A DNA stretch of 64,000 bases, taken from contig JAJFTK010000114.1 of NCBI GenBank assembly GCA_021372945.1, positions 1-64,000 on the forward strand, given 5' to 3'. Source of the stretch: Planctomycetaceae bacterium (lineage in GTDB: Bacteria; Planctomycetota; Phycisphaerae; Sedimentisphaerales; Anaerohalosphaeraceae). A program made the position numbers and the translations under genes. The notes beneath the pieces are model-generated. The model ran no database searches and was not told the DNA's origin. It was given only the letters and a program-made list of their open reading frames with translations. Below are positions 16,834 to 25,653 of this stretch, piece by piece. Positions within the stretch are counted from its first letter, which is position 1, and the number at the start of each line of letters is the position of its first letter.

Positions 16834-17874
16834 ATGACCTCCAGTGCAATCGCGAATACGCAGACTCAGTTGATTCAAATCCAGACTCCGAAGGCGGCCC
16901 TTGAGGCGGCGTTTTGCGCGCCCGAAAACGCGCGCGGAACGATCATCTTTGCGTATGACGCCGGCGACCGCCGGCAGAACCCGCAAAATGAACGCATTGC
17001 GGAAATGCTTCAGCAGGAGGGCTTTGCCACTTTGCTGTTTGACCTTTTGATGGATGATGAGGAGCGTCTGGACGTGCTTGGCAAGCTTAGTTTCGATATT
17101 CCCCTGCTGGCCGGGCGGCTGGATTGCGCGGCGGAATGGGTGTGCCGGAATGAAAGCACCTCGGGATTGCCGATGGGGTACTTCGGCGCTGGGACGGGGG
17201 CAGCGGCGGCGCTGGTGGCCTCGCTGCAGCGGCCCGATACGCTGGCAGCGATCGTTTCACGCGCGGGCCGAGCGGACCTTGCGGCAGGGATCCTGCCGGA
17301 GATCAAGCCGCCGACGCTGTTCATCGTCGAATCGCAGTCGCCCGAATTCAGCGAACACTGCAGGACGGCCCGGCGAACGCTTACGGAAAAGAAACTGGTG
17401 GCCGTGCCGGGTGCCAGTTGTTTTTTCGGGGAACCGGAATCTCTGGAGAACATCATCGCATTGACCGTCGCCTGGTTTCGCCAGCACCTGTTGGGCGGCA
17501 CGTCCGTACCGCAGCAGCCACGCGAACGGCCGCACATCGACTCGTGTTCGTTCGGACGTATCCGCATTGACGGCAAGGACTATACGGACGATGTTCTTGT
17601 GTTCGCCGGACGCGATGTCGTGAACTGGTGGCACAAAGACACCCATTTTATTCGCTGCGGCGACATCGACCAGATCCTTCAGCAGGAACCGGAATCGCTG
17701 ATCATTGGAACGGGCACGCGCGGCAACCTCAAACTGGAGAGCCCTGTTTACAGCCTGCTGAAGAATCGAGGCATCCGATACCAGCAGGAAACAACCGAGA
17801 GGGCGTGTGTTTTGTTTAATCAGGAAACAAATAAAGGAGTAAAAACGGCAGGCGCTTTTCACCTGAACTGTTAA
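16834..17874 (+). CDS. Inactive alpha/beta-hydrolase fused to an Mth938-like domain
   Basis: The protein has two parts. Residues about 15-225 follow a dienelactone-hydrolase-like family that usually has a GAST-G elbow, a VSRGGRPDLA segment and a late GATHLF segment. The C-terminal 110 residues (from HIDSCSFGRIRIDG, with GRDVVNWWHK and LIIGTGTRGNLKL) match the Mth938/AAMDC domain, whose role is unclear. At the elbow the nucleophile Ser is Gly (GYFGAGTGAAAAL), the acid segment reads FIVESQSPEF without the usual Asp, and the His position reads GASCFF. All three catalytic positions therefore look lost. ATG at 16834 is preferred; a GTG at 16795 is also in frame. It precedes apgM by 17 bases. Confidence 0.72.
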   Translation: MTSSAIANTQTQLIQIQTPKAALEAAFCAPENARGTIIFAYDAGDRRQNPQNERIAEMLQQEGFATLLFDLLMDDEERLDVLGKLSFDIPLLAGRLDCAAEWVCRNESTSGLPMGYFGAGTGAAAALVASLQRPDTLAAIVSRAGRADLAAGILPEIKPPTLFIVESQSPEFSEHCRTARRTLTEKKLVAVPGASCFFGEPESLENIIALTVAWFRQHLLGGTSVPQQPRERPHIDSCSFGRIRIDGKDYTDDVLVFAGRDVVNWWHKDTHFIRCGDIDQILQQEPESLIIGTGTRGNLKLESPVYSLLKNRGIRYQQETTERACVLFNQETNKGVKTAGAFHLNC

Positions 17875-17891
17875 CGTCCCGGAGATGACCG

Positions 17892-19091
17892 ATGGATCCC
17901 ACCGTGGTCAAATCATTGCTCAAGCCGCAGGGAGGCAAGATCGTTCTGCTGGTGATGGATGGGTTGGGCGGATTGCCGGTCAATGGCCGCACGGAACTGG
18001 AAACGGCCCGAACGCCGCACTTAGATACGCTGGCGGCAGAAGGCATTTGCGGGCTGCATCAGCCGATCGGAACGGGGATCACGCCGGGAAGCGGACCATC
18101 GCATCTTGCACTGTTTGGGTATGATCCAATCCAATACGAGGTTGGACGCGGCGTTCTGTCGGCGCTGGGCGTTGGATTTGAGCTGGAGGCGAATGACATT
18201 GCCGCGCGGGGGAATTTCTGCACAGTCGATCAAAATGGGGTGGTTACGGACCGTCGCGCCGGCAGGATCAGCACGGCCAAAAATGAGCAGTTGTGCAAAT
18301 TATTGAACCAGGGACAGTTTGCTCCTTTTCAGTTCTTTGCCCAACCGGAAAAAGAGCACCGGTTTGTACTGGTGCTGAGGGGAGAAGGGTTGTCGGACGC
18401 CATCGCGGATACGGACCCGCAGGAAACAGGACTTGCGCCGCTTGCGCCCAAGCCGCTGAACGACACCGCGCGGGACACGGCCGAACTGTTTTCGAAGTAC
18501 ATTCGCGCCGCGCGGGATATTTTGCGCCGCCAAAGCCCCGCGAACATGATCCTGCTGAGGGGCTTTGCCCGCAGGCCGCAATGGCCTTCCTTTATGGAGC
18601 GATACGGCCTTCGCGCGGCGGCTATCGCAGGCTACCCGATGTACCGGGGCCTGGGCCGGCTGCTCGGGATGGAGATCCTTGAGGCGGAGGCGGACCTTGA
18701 GGCCGAATGGAAGACGCTGGAAACGCATTGGGCCGGGTTGGACTTTTTCTACCTGCACGTAAAAGGGACCGACAGCGCCGGTGAGGACGGCGATTTTGCG
18801 CGCAAGGTCGGCGTCATCGAAGCGGTTGATGCTTTGATCCCGCGGATCCTGCAATTGAATCCGGCAGTCGTGGTGGTCACCGGCGATCATTCGACGCCGG
18901 CGGTTTTGAAGGCCCATAGCTGGCACGCGGTGCCCGTGGTGGTGTGGTCGCCCGTGTGCAGGCCGGATAGAGTGAAAGAATTTGGCGAACGCGCCTGCAT
19001 GAACGGCTGCCTGGGCGGGCAGTTTCCGGCGGTCGAGTTGATGCCGCTGGCATTGGCCAACGCAGAACGGCTCAAGAAATTCGGGGCTTGA
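17892..19091 (+). CDS. apgM: 2,3-bisphosphoglycerate-independent phosphoglycerate mutase, archaeal type
   Basis: A glycolytic enzyme that interconverts 3- and 2-phosphoglycerate. It has 399 residues, typical of the archaeal-type family. Marks of the alkaline-phosphatase fold are LLVMDGLGGLP (metal Asp), TPGSGPSHLALFGYDP with the phosphoacceptor Ser, YLHVKGTDSAGEDGDF, and VTGDHSTPAVLKAHSWHAVP with metal-binding Asp, His and His. GGAGATGACCG precedes the start. It lies in the middle of a six-gene plus-strand run, and its stop overlaps or nearly touches the start of the next gene, so the two are probably translated together. Confidence 0.96.
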   Translation: MDPTVVKSLLKPQGGKIVLLVMDGLGGLPVNGRTELETARTPHLDTLAAEGICGLHQPIGTGITPGSGPSHLALFGYDPIQYEVGRGVLSALGVGFELEANDIAARGNFCTVDQNGVVTDRRAGRISTAKNEQLCKLLNQGQFAPFQFFAQPEKEHRFVLVLRGEGLSDAIADTDPQETGLAPLAPKPLNDTARDTAELFSKYIRAARDILRRQSPANMILLRGFARRPQWPSFMERYGLRAAAIAGYPMYRGLGRLLGMEILEAEADLEAEWKTLETHWAGLDFFYLHVKGTDSAGEDGDFARKVGVIEAVDALIPRILQLNPAVVVVTGDHSTPAVLKAHSWHAVPVVVWSPVCRPDRVKEFGERACMNGCLGGQFPAVELMPLALANAERLKKFGA

Positions 19092-19105
19092 ACAGGGGGA
19101 AACGC

Positions 19106-20491
19106 TTGCAATCGCTTGAGAACGGTACGACAGCTCTGGTTCGCCAGCGGATGATCGAGTTTCTTGGCGGCCCGAATCTCAAACAGGCCACGTGCGTTCA
19201 TTTGTCGAATAGCCGCGGGGCCAAGGATCCGGCATGCATTATCAGGCCGGTACGGCAGTTGGACTATTTTATCGCGTATGAGCGGGATTTTTCGCGGTCG
19301 CTGCACGACCGGGAATCGCTTCTGATCGACCTGGATATGGAATATGCCAATTTTGATTTTCCGGCAGAGCCTTATCTCGACCGGCCGCGGGCATTGGGCC
19401 TGCAGAAATCTGTATTCGAAATCATCCGCTCCATCCTTGGCGAATACGGGATCGATCCGCTTTGCCTGATCACGGGGCGCGGCTACCATTTTATCTGGAG
19501 GATCAAAAAGAGCAGCCGCGTTTACGGGCGGCTGGTTAGATTCGGAAGGATTTCGCGCGCGTTGAAAAGACGCTATTGCACGCTGACTCCTCCGGTCGAA
19601 ATCGCCCTGGGCCGCGCGTTTGCCGGGGCCGGGATGATGATGGAATACCTGATGCAGCAGGTCAAACGAACAGAAGGCGGGCGCAATACGATCCCGGTTG
19701 AGATCCTCGAGGTGTTGACGACCCCGCAGCAGCGAGGCAAGGAAATTATCTCCCTGGATATCTCTGAATACAGCGATCCGCTGGACACGCGTTTTGTCCG
19801 TGTGCCGTTCAGCATTTATCTTAAGCCGTATTGGAAACCGGGCGTTATTACGCCGCAGACGCAGGACCACATTCCGTTCATTGTTGTGCTGCCGGTCTGG
19901 GGCGACCCGGACGCGATGCTGGCCAAATCGCAGGACCTTGCGGCGATCCCGGCGGCGGCGAGCCAGGCATCCGCGAGCATCCCGGAGATGTCCGCCGGCA
20001 CGGAGCGTTTAGTGGATGCGTATGAACATTCAGCGCTTTACCGTTTTCATCAATATTTCTATGAGCAGGAGCATGAGCAGGTCGAGGACTGGCCGACGAC
20101 GTACGATCGTACCCCGCTTGACTTCCTGCCGCCGTGCGTGCGTTTCATGCTGGAACATCCGAATGATCTTCTTCTGTCGCCGGCGGCCATACGGCTGCTT
20201 ACGGCGGTGCTGCTGGCAACGCGCTGGCACCCGCGGCACATCGCCGGCCTGATCCGATCGAAATACGAACGCGATCACGGGTGGCTCAATGAATGGTACG
20301 TGTATGATGCGGGCTCGCGGGCGGATTTTTATGTGCGCGTATTTGCGGGATGCATTCACACCAAGCTGGACCGCCTGAAGGACCTGAACTGCGAGAGCTT
20401 GAAAAACAGCGGACTTTGCCCTGACACGCACGCGCATTGCGGCGTGGAGGCGTTCGCCGAGGTTTTGTTGCAAAAAGAGCTATTTGTATAA
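19106..20491 (+). CDS. Primase-like (AEP superfamily) protein with cysteine-bearing C-terminal domain
   Basis: Two TTG starts are possible. The one at 19106 has AGGGGG six bases upstream; the one at 19088 overlaps the apgM stop and gives 467 residues. Numbered from 19088, archaeo-eukaryotic primase motifs appear in order: LLIDLDMEY with Asp81 and Asp83 (motif I), TGRGYHFIW with His134 (motif II), and IISLDISEYSD with Asp224 (motif III), followed by RFVRVPFSIYLKP like the R-x-P-x-S segment of primases. A linker (280-340) leads to a domain opening LPPCVRFMLEHP (Cys350) and ending with Cys422, Cys435, Cys444 and Cys451, which recalls the [4Fe-4S] domain of the primase large subunit. No helicase is adjacent. 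The family call is inferred from motifs. Confidence 0.6.
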   Translation: MQSLENGTTALVRQRMIEFLGGPNLKQATCVHLSNSRGAKDPACIIRPVRQLDYFIAYERDFSRSLHDRESLLIDLDMEYANFDFPAEPYLDRPRALGLQKSVFEIIRSILGEYGIDPLCLITGRGYHFIWRIKKSSRVYGRLVRFGRISRALKRRYCTLTPPVEIALGRAFAGAGMMMEYLMQQVKRTEGGRNTIPVEILEVLTTPQQRGKEIISLDISEYSDPLDTRFVRVPFSIYLKPYWKPGVITPQTQDHIPFIVVLPVWGDPDAMLAKSQDLAAIPAAASQASASIPEMSAGTERLVDAYEHSALYRFHQYFYEQEHEQVEDWPTTYDRTPLDFLPPCVRFMLEHPNDLLLSPAAIRLLTAVLLATRWHPRHIAGLIRSKYERDHGWLNEWYVYDAGSRADFYVRVFAGCIHTKLDRLKDLNCESLKNSGLCPDTHAHCGVEAFAEVLLQKELFV

Positions 20492-20501
20492 GGAGGCGAT
20501 C

Positions 20502-21362
20502 ATGACCGAGTGGCCAATGGGACTTTCGACCGGATTGTTTTATCGGTTCCAGTTAATCGAATGCCTGCCGTGGATCCGCCAGGCGGGATTCAATCAAATC
20601 GAGGTATGCTCGTCCGGCGATCACCTGGACTACCATTCCCGGCACGACGTCGAGGAAGCCGGCCGGATGATCGCGGACCTTGGCATTGAGACGTATTCGT
20701 TTCATGCGCCATTCCGGGAGGCCATCGATATCACGTCGCCGGATCTCCAACGTCGGCGTGCCTCCGAATACGAGATCTTCAAGGCGGCCGAGGCGGCGGC
20801 GGCGTTGAAGGCGCGCTATTTCGTATTTCACCCGGGGCCGGAGCAATGGTTTCAGCCGCCGGTTCACGAGCGGTTGCAGCGGATGAACAACGCGGTAGAG
20901 GTGCTGAACAACGTGTACCGTAAATGTTCGGAACTGGATATCGATCTGGCGATCGAAAATATGCTGCCGCACCTGTTCTGCGGAAGCACCAAGGATATCC
21001 TGTGGCTGATCGGATCCGTGGAGAAGCTGGAGCCTGCCGTTTGTCTGGATACGGGTCACGCCTTTCTGTCGGGCGGAGCGAGAGAGATGATCCGCAAGGT
21101 GGCCGGGCGACTCGAGATGATCCATGTCAATGACAATTCGGGGACCGCAGACGACCACGTTCCGCCGGGACAGGGCAAGATTGACTGGAAGCAGTTCATC
21201 CTCGATCTGCGGACGATCAATTTCACCGGTGTTTTGATCCTTGAATTATCGCCGGGACAATTCACGCAGAAAGAGCAATTATTGAAAATGGCCATGGATT
21301 CGGTCCATTACCTGCGGGACTTGATCCGGCAGATCGGGCACGATCAGAAGCATCCCGCGTAG
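20502..21362 (+). CDS. TIM-barrel sugar phosphate isomerase/epimerase family protein
   Basis: A 286-residue protein of the xylose-isomerase-like/AP-endonuclease-2 fold. Typical segments are FNQIEVCSSG, IETYSFHAPFR, ARYFVFHPGPE, LAIENMLPH with a metal-binding Glu, CLDTGHAFLSGG with the Asp-x-x-His, and MIHVNDNSG. These give the usual Glu/His/Asp metal site of sugar isomerases and epimerases. The start at 20502 follows AAGGAGGC; an upstream in-frame TTG at 20484 would overlap the primase-like gene. It is the last gene of the plus-strand run and converges with the DksA-like gene. Substrate specificity cannot be read from the sequence; an endonuclease IV-like role is less likely. Confidence 0.87.
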   Translation: MTEWPMGLSTGLFYRFQLIECLPWIRQAGFNQIEVCSSGDHLDYHSRHDVEEAGRMIADLGIETYSFHAPFREAIDITSPDLQRRRASEYEIFKAAEAAAALKARYFVFHPGPEQWFQPPVHERLQRMNNAVEVLNNVYRKCSELDIDLAIENMLPHLFCGSTKDILWLIGSVEKLEPAVCLDTGHAFLSGGAREMIRKVAGRLEMIHVNDNSGTADDHVPPGQGKIDWKQFILDLRTINFTGVLILELSPGQFTQKEQLLKMAMDSVHYLRDLIRQIGHDQKHPA

Positions 21363-21377
21363 CTCTTGAGCCGGCGC

Positions 21378-21800
21378 CTATTGGCCCGCCTCGATGGCGC
21401 GTTCACAATCCAGGCAGTACCGCGCCCAGGGAACGGCCTGGAGCCGCGCCTTTGCAATCGGTTTGCGGTCGCTCTCGCAAACACCGAAACGTTGCGCTTC
21501 GATCTTCTCCAGGGCATTGTCGATGTCCAGGAGAAGCTGTCGTTCCTGTTCGAGATGCATCTGGTTGAGTTCCTGCTGATACATATCGGTCCCGATATCG
21601 GCCTGATGAAAGGGGACGCTGGAAATATCGCCGGTGTCATCCGATTTGGCGGATGGCCGTTCGGCGATCGGTTTGACCTGCTCGATCGTTTCGAGCAGTT
21701 CGTGACGTTTAGCGATCAGCTGACGTTTATAATTCTGTATTTCCTGCAGGTCAAACGTGATCGTTTCCCCTTCGGCCTGTACTTGGTAAAGTTCTGGCAT
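21378..21800 (-). CDS. DksA/TraR-family protein with an incomplete zinc finger
   Basis: A 140-residue protein with a long coiled coil (residues about 18-100) and a C-terminal finger, the layout of DksA-type proteins that enter the RNA polymerase secondary channel. The finger normally has two CxxC pairs. Here the first reads FGVCESDRKPI with Cys108 but Asp111 in place of the second Cys, while the second pair Cys129/Cys132 is intact in ARYCLDCE. The acidic coiled-coil tip carries DDTGDIS. It follows the aldolase gene on the same strand after 66 bases that contain a tandem duplication. It probably binds RNA polymerase; zinc binding is uncertain. Confidence 0.87.
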   Translation of the reverse strand: MPELYQVQAEGETITFDLQEIQNYKRQLIAKRHELLETIEQVKPIAERPSAKSDDTGDISSVPFHQADIGTDMYQQELNQMHLEQERQLLLDIDNALEKIEAQRFGVCESDRKPIAKARLQAVPWARYCLDCERAIEAGQ

Positions 21801-21821
21801 TGTGAGTTCCTTATATTTAGG

Positions 21822-21893
21822 TACGTGCCCTTACGCGGGCGTGATCTCGCCGGCCAATACGTGCCCTTACGCGGGCGTGATCTCGCCGGCCAA
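21822..21893. repeat. 36-bp tandem duplication at the aldolase 3' end
   Basis: Two identical 36-base copies lie head to tail at 21822-21857 and 21858-21893. The second copy contains the last codons and stop of the minus-strand aldolase gene; the first repeats the same coding end after the stop. The unit is a multiple of three, so the downstream copy keeps the frame but lies outside the protein. It looks like a recent slippage or unequal-exchange event. Confidence 0.9.
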
Positions 21894-22919
21894 ATAGACA
21901 TCCTGAATCGCATTGAGCAGCTCGATGCCCTCCTGCATGGGGCGTTGAAAGGCCTTTCGGCCGCTGATGAGGCCGGCGCCGCCGGCGCGTTTATTGATGA
22001 CGGCGGTCTTGACGGCCTGCTGGAGGTCATTGCTGCCGGAGGCGCCGCCGGAATTGATGAGGGGAATGCGGCCCATATAACAATTGATGACCTGGTAGCG
22101 GGTCATGTCAATCAAATTATCCGTGGTCAGCTTTTCATACATCAGCGGATGAGTCTTGCCAAAATTAACGGCTTTGTAGCCGCCATTCACAGTGGGCTGC
22201 TTCTGCTTGATGATGTCCGCCTGGATCGTAACGCCAAGGTGATTGGCCTGCCCGGTCAGGTCGGCGGCCGTTTCATAGTTGACCTTGTCTTTTTTGAAGG
22301 CCTCGTTTCGAACATAACACCACAGAACGGTAAACAGACCGAGCTGATGGGCATATTGAAATGCATCCGAGACTTCCTGGATCTGGCGGTCCGATTGTTC
22401 GGAGCCAAAGTAAATGGTGGCTCCGACGGCAACCGCTCCGAGGTCGAAGGCCTGGTCAACGGAGCCAAAAAAAACCTGGTCGTAGGCGGGCGGGTAACTG
22501 AGCAATTCATTATGATTAAGCTTGGCAATAAAGGGGATCTTGTGAGCATAGCGGCGGCTGACCATGCCCAGGACGCCAACGGTTGAGGCCACGGCGTTAC
22601 AGCCGCCTTCGATTGCCAGTTGCACAATATTGGCCGGATCGAAGTAGATCGGATTGGGGGCGAAAGATGCGCCCGCGGAATGTTCCACTCCTTGATCGAC
22701 CGGCAGGATCGAAAGATAACCGGTGCCGGTTAGACGTCCATGGTCAAACATGGATCGAAGATTGCGAATCACGGTGATGGGTCGATCTGAGGCAGTCCAT
22801 ACACGATCTAAAAAGTCGGGACCAGGCAAATGCAATTGAGCCTTATCGACTGTTTTGCATCGGTGTTCGAGCAGGCTCGCATCTTCGGCAAGGAGGTCTT
22901 TAATCTGATCGAGCTTCAT
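21867..22919 (-). CDS. fbaB: Class I fructose-bisphosphate aldolase, FbaB/DhnA type
   Basis: This enzyme cleaves fructose 1,6-bisphosphate by a Schiff-base mechanism. With the start at 22919 ([10 protein letters not shown]) the protein has 350 residues, matching Escherichia coli FbaB. Conserved stretches include [44 protein letters not shown] and a late [10 protein letters not shown] phosphate-binding loop. An in-frame start at 22991 would overlap the dihydrolipoyl dehydrogenase gene and is not supported by conservation. It lies 16 bases after the lpd stop and is probably the last metabolic gene of the PDH operon. Its last codons and stop are duplicated in tandem just downstream. Confidence 0.93.
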   Translation of the reverse strand: MKLDQIKDLLAEDASLLEHRCKTVDKAQLHLPGPDFLDRVWTASDRPITVIRNLRSMFDHGRLTGTGYLSILPVDQGVEHSAGASFAPNPIYFDPANIVQLAIEGGCNAVASTVGVLGMVSRRYAHKIPFIAKLNHNELLSYPPAYDQVFFGSVDQAFDLGAVAVGATIYFGSEQSDRQIQEVSDAFQYAHQLGLFTVLWCYVRNEAFKKDKVNYETAADLTGQANHLGVTIQADIIKQKQPTVNGGYKAVNFGKTHPLMYEKLTTDNLIDMTRYQVINCYMGRIPLINSGGASGSNDLQQAVKTAVINKRAGGAGLISGRKAFQRPMQEGIELLNAIQDVYLAGEITPA

Positions 22920-22935
22920 AGCAATTTCTTTCGAG

Positions 22936-24339
22936 TCAAATGTTGATGTTGCTTTTTGTAAATAGCGCGGCGGCCTCCATGAGCGTTTCACTAAGCGTAG
23001 GATGGGGATGAATGGTCATCGCCATGTCGGCGGCAACAGCGGCCATTTCGACGGCCAGCGCGCCTTCAGAGATCAGTTCGCCCGCGCCAGAACCGCAGAT
23101 GCCTACGCCGAGGATCCTGCCGGAATCGGCATCGATGACCATCTTGGTCAAGCCGACGCTTTCGCCCATGGTCGCGGCACGGCCCGAGGCGGACCATGGA
23201 AATCGCGTGACGGCGACATTGATGCCCTGCTGGCGGGCCTGCTGTTCGCTGAGGCCGCATTCAGCGACTTCGGGTTCAGTATATTCAACAAAGGGAATGG
23301 AGCGCGGTTCGAAAAGGGCCGGCCTGCCGGCAATTACTTCGGCGGCCGCGATACCCTGGTGGGTGGCCTTATGGGCCAGTTGCGGCGGATCGGTTACATC
23401 CCCGATCGCGAAGATCGCATCATCATTCGTGCGGCAAGAGGAATCCGAAACGACATATCCTTTCGCGTTGATCTGGACGCCGGTCTTATCGAGACCCAGA
23501 CCGTCGGTGCAGGGCCGCCGGCCGACGGCCACGAGGACCTTTTCAAACAGCTTTTGTCTTGCCTCACTATCCTGGCCTTCAAAGAAAGCCCGAATGCCGC
23601 CATTTTCAGGTTTGAGCTTTGCAATCTTCGTATTGAGCAGAATGGATTCGAACTGTTTTTTGAGAGTTCGCGTCAGGATACCGATGAGTTCCTGGTCAGA
23701 GTTGGCCATGAGCTGGGGGGTCATCTCGACAATCGTGATGCGCGTGCCAAGGGCCGCGTAGGCGTATCCCAATTCAAGGCCGATATACCCGCCGCCAATC
23801 ACGAGCATGGACTGAGGGATCGTATTGAGTTCGAGGGCGCCGGTGGAGTCCATGATGGCCGCTGAATCCGGCAGGTCGGCAAGCATCGCCGGACAGGCCC
23901 CGGAAGCGACGATCACATGATCAAACGAAATCCTGCGGGTTTCATTCTTTTTGAGTTCGCACTGGAGCGTGTGGCTGTCGAGAAAGGCCGCCCTGCCCTG
24001 GAGATATTCGATCTTACGCCTTTTGGTAAGCAGAGCAAGACCTGAAGTCAATTTGTCAATAACGCCCTGCTTCCAGGCGGCCAGTTTAGAACGGTCGATT
24101 TTGGGGGCCTGGAATTCGATTCCGATGTTGGCAGCTCGTTCGGATTCCTGAATTATCTTTGCGGCATAGGCAAGGGCCTTTGTGGGAATACAGCCGCGAT
24201 AAAGACAGACTCCGCCGGGGCGTTCCTCCATATCGATGAGCGTGACCTTGAGACCCAGGTCGGCGGCATGGAAGGCGGCCGCATATCCGCCGGGGCCTGC
24301 GCCGATAACGACTAACTCTCGCGCCGGTTCCCCCTTCAT
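22936..24339 (-). CDS. lpdA: Dihydrolipoyl dehydrogenase (E3)
   Basis: This flavoprotein reoxidises the lipoyl groups of the PDH complex with NAD+. It has 467 residues. The FAD-binding [13 protein letters not shown] opens the protein, the redox-active disulfide is [15 protein letters not shown], the NAD motif is [15 protein letters not shown], and the C-terminal [14 protein letters not shown] holds the catalytic His-Glu pair. The start overlaps the E2 stop by four bases, showing translational coupling. There is no lipoyl domain at the N-terminus. Confidence 0.97.
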   Translation of the reverse strand: MKGEPARELVVIGAGPGGYAAAFHAADLGLKVTLIDMEERPGGVCLYRGCIPTKALAYAAKIIQESERAANIGIEFQAPKIDRSKLAAWKQGVIDKLTSGLALLTKRRKIEYLQGRAAFLDSHTLQCELKKNETRRISFDHVIVASGACPAMLADLPDSAAIMDSTGALELNTIPQSMLVIGGGYIGLELGYAYAALGTRITIVEMTPQLMANSDQELIGILTRTLKKQFESILLNTKIAKLKPENGGIRAFFEGQDSEARQKLFEKVLVAVGRRPCTDGLGLDKTGVQINAKGYVVSDSSCRTNDDAIFAIGDVTDPPQLAHKATHQGIAAAEVIAGRPALFEPRSIPFVEYTEPEVAECGLSEQQARQQGINVAVTRFPWSASGRAATMGESVGLTKMVIDADSGRILGVGICGSGAGELISEGALAVEMAAVAADMAMTIHPHPTLSETLMEAAALFTKSNINI

Positions 24340-25634
24340 GACCTGGTTTCCTCCATGGCCAGCAAAAACGGCTTCTCCAGCATTTCAATTACGCTGCGGA
24401 GGAATCTGAGACCTTCGGCGCCGTCAATGAGCCGATGATCATAGGAAAGCGAGAGCGGCAGCATCCAGCGGGGCTCTAACCGCCCTTCCCTATAGATCGG
24501 CTGCTGTACGGCACGTGAAATACCGAGGATCGCCGACTGCGGCCAATAAACGATCGGTGTAAAGGATGTGCCGCCGATGCTGCCCAGGTTCGTTAGGGTG
24601 AAGGTGCCGCCGAACAATTCGTCGGGCATGATCTTGTGCCGGCGGGCCTTTTCGGCCAGTTGAGAGAGTTCAACCGAAAGCCCAAGCATGTTCTTTTTAT
24701 CCGCATCACGGATGACGGGCACAAGCAGACCGCGATCCGTATCGACGGCGACCGCAATATGAAAGTACTTCTTGAAGATGATCTCTTCGGCCTGCGGATC
24801 ATAAGAGGCGTTAACATTTGGAAAGTTCCGCAGCGCCATCACGGCCGCCTTGAGCACGACGGCCGTTACAGTCAGTTTACCGCCGGCCTGCTTAACGGGC
24901 TCGGCATACTCAGCCATGAATTCTTTGAGCAAAGTGATGTCCGCCTGGTCGTGCTGCGTGACATGGGCGACCTGCGACCAGGCGTTACTCATCGTCTCAG
25001 CAACCTTCTTGCGGGTGGCACTGACCGCTTGGCGTTCGACAGGCCCCCATTTGGAAAAATCAGGAAGCGGAATTTCTTCAGACGGTTTGGCCTTAGCCGC
25101 CGAGCCGCATTGAGCGATCAGCCTGCGGGCGAACTCCTTGACGTCCTGATCCGAAACGCGCCCCCCTGCCGCAGTGCCTTTCACCTGCGCAATATCGACG
25201 CCAAGCTCGCGCGCCAGTTGCCGGACGGAAGGCGCCGCAGGGACACTCGCGGCGGACTTGGTTGGGGCGGGCTTCTCGGGTTCGGCAGCCGCCGGCAGGC
25301 CTTCTGCCGGCTGCGGCCGGGCGGTCTGTTGAGGAGGCTGCGTTTGCTTAACAGGTTCCGAAGCTTTTTCCTGCGGCTCTTGCGCCTGGGTTTTAGAGCC
25401 CGTATCGATCTTAAAAATGACCTGTCCGACCTGGACGGTTTGGCCTTCCTTAATGAGCACCTCGGAAATTGTGCCTTCGACCTCACAAGGGACCTCGAAG
25501 GCCGCTTTTTCAGTTTCCAGTTCGACCAGGGACTGATCGACCGTGACATGATCGCCGGGCTTGACCAGCACGCTGATGACCTGCCCCGTATCGACATTTT
25601 CCGAGATCTCGGGAACGCGCACATCTTTGATCAT
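24336..25634 (-). CDS. aceF: Dihydrolipoamide acetyltransferase (PDH E2)
   Basis: The core of the pyruvate dehydrogenase complex transfers acetyl groups from lipoate to CoA. One N-terminal lipoyl domain carries the modified Lys in ELETEKAAFEVP at about residue 43. An Ala/Pro/Gln/Glu-rich linker (about 85-130) leads to a peripheral-subunit-binding domain (SVRQLARELGVDIAQVKGTAAGGRVSDQD). The catalytic domain ends with SYDHRLIDGAEG, the His-x-x-x-Asp-Gly motif. It has 432 residues with a single lipoyl domain. It lies 19 bases after the E1 stop and overlaps E3 by four bases. Confidence 0.96.
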   Translation of the reverse strand: MIKDVRVPEISENVDTGQVISVLVKPGDHVTVDQSLVELETEKAAFEVPCEVEGTISEVLIKEGQTVQVGQVIFKIDTGSKTQAQEPQEKASEPVKQTQPPQQTARPQPAEGLPAAAEPEKPAPTKSAASVPAAPSVRQLARELGVDIAQVKGTAAGGRVSDQDVKEFARRLIAQCGSAAKAKPSEEIPLPDFSKWGPVERQAVSATRKKVAETMSNAWSQVAHVTQHDQADITLLKEFMAEYAEPVKQAGGKLTVTAVVLKAAVMALRNFPNVNASYDPQAEEIIFKKYFHIAVAVDTDRGLLVPVIRDADKKNMLGLSVELSQLAEKARRHKIMPDELFGGTFTLTNLGSIGGTSFTPIVYWPQSAILGISRAVQQPIYREGRLEPRWMLPLSLSYDHRLIDGAEGLRFLRSVIEMLEKPFLLAMEETRS

Positions 25635-25653
25635 GAGCGAATCCTTTTTTCTG

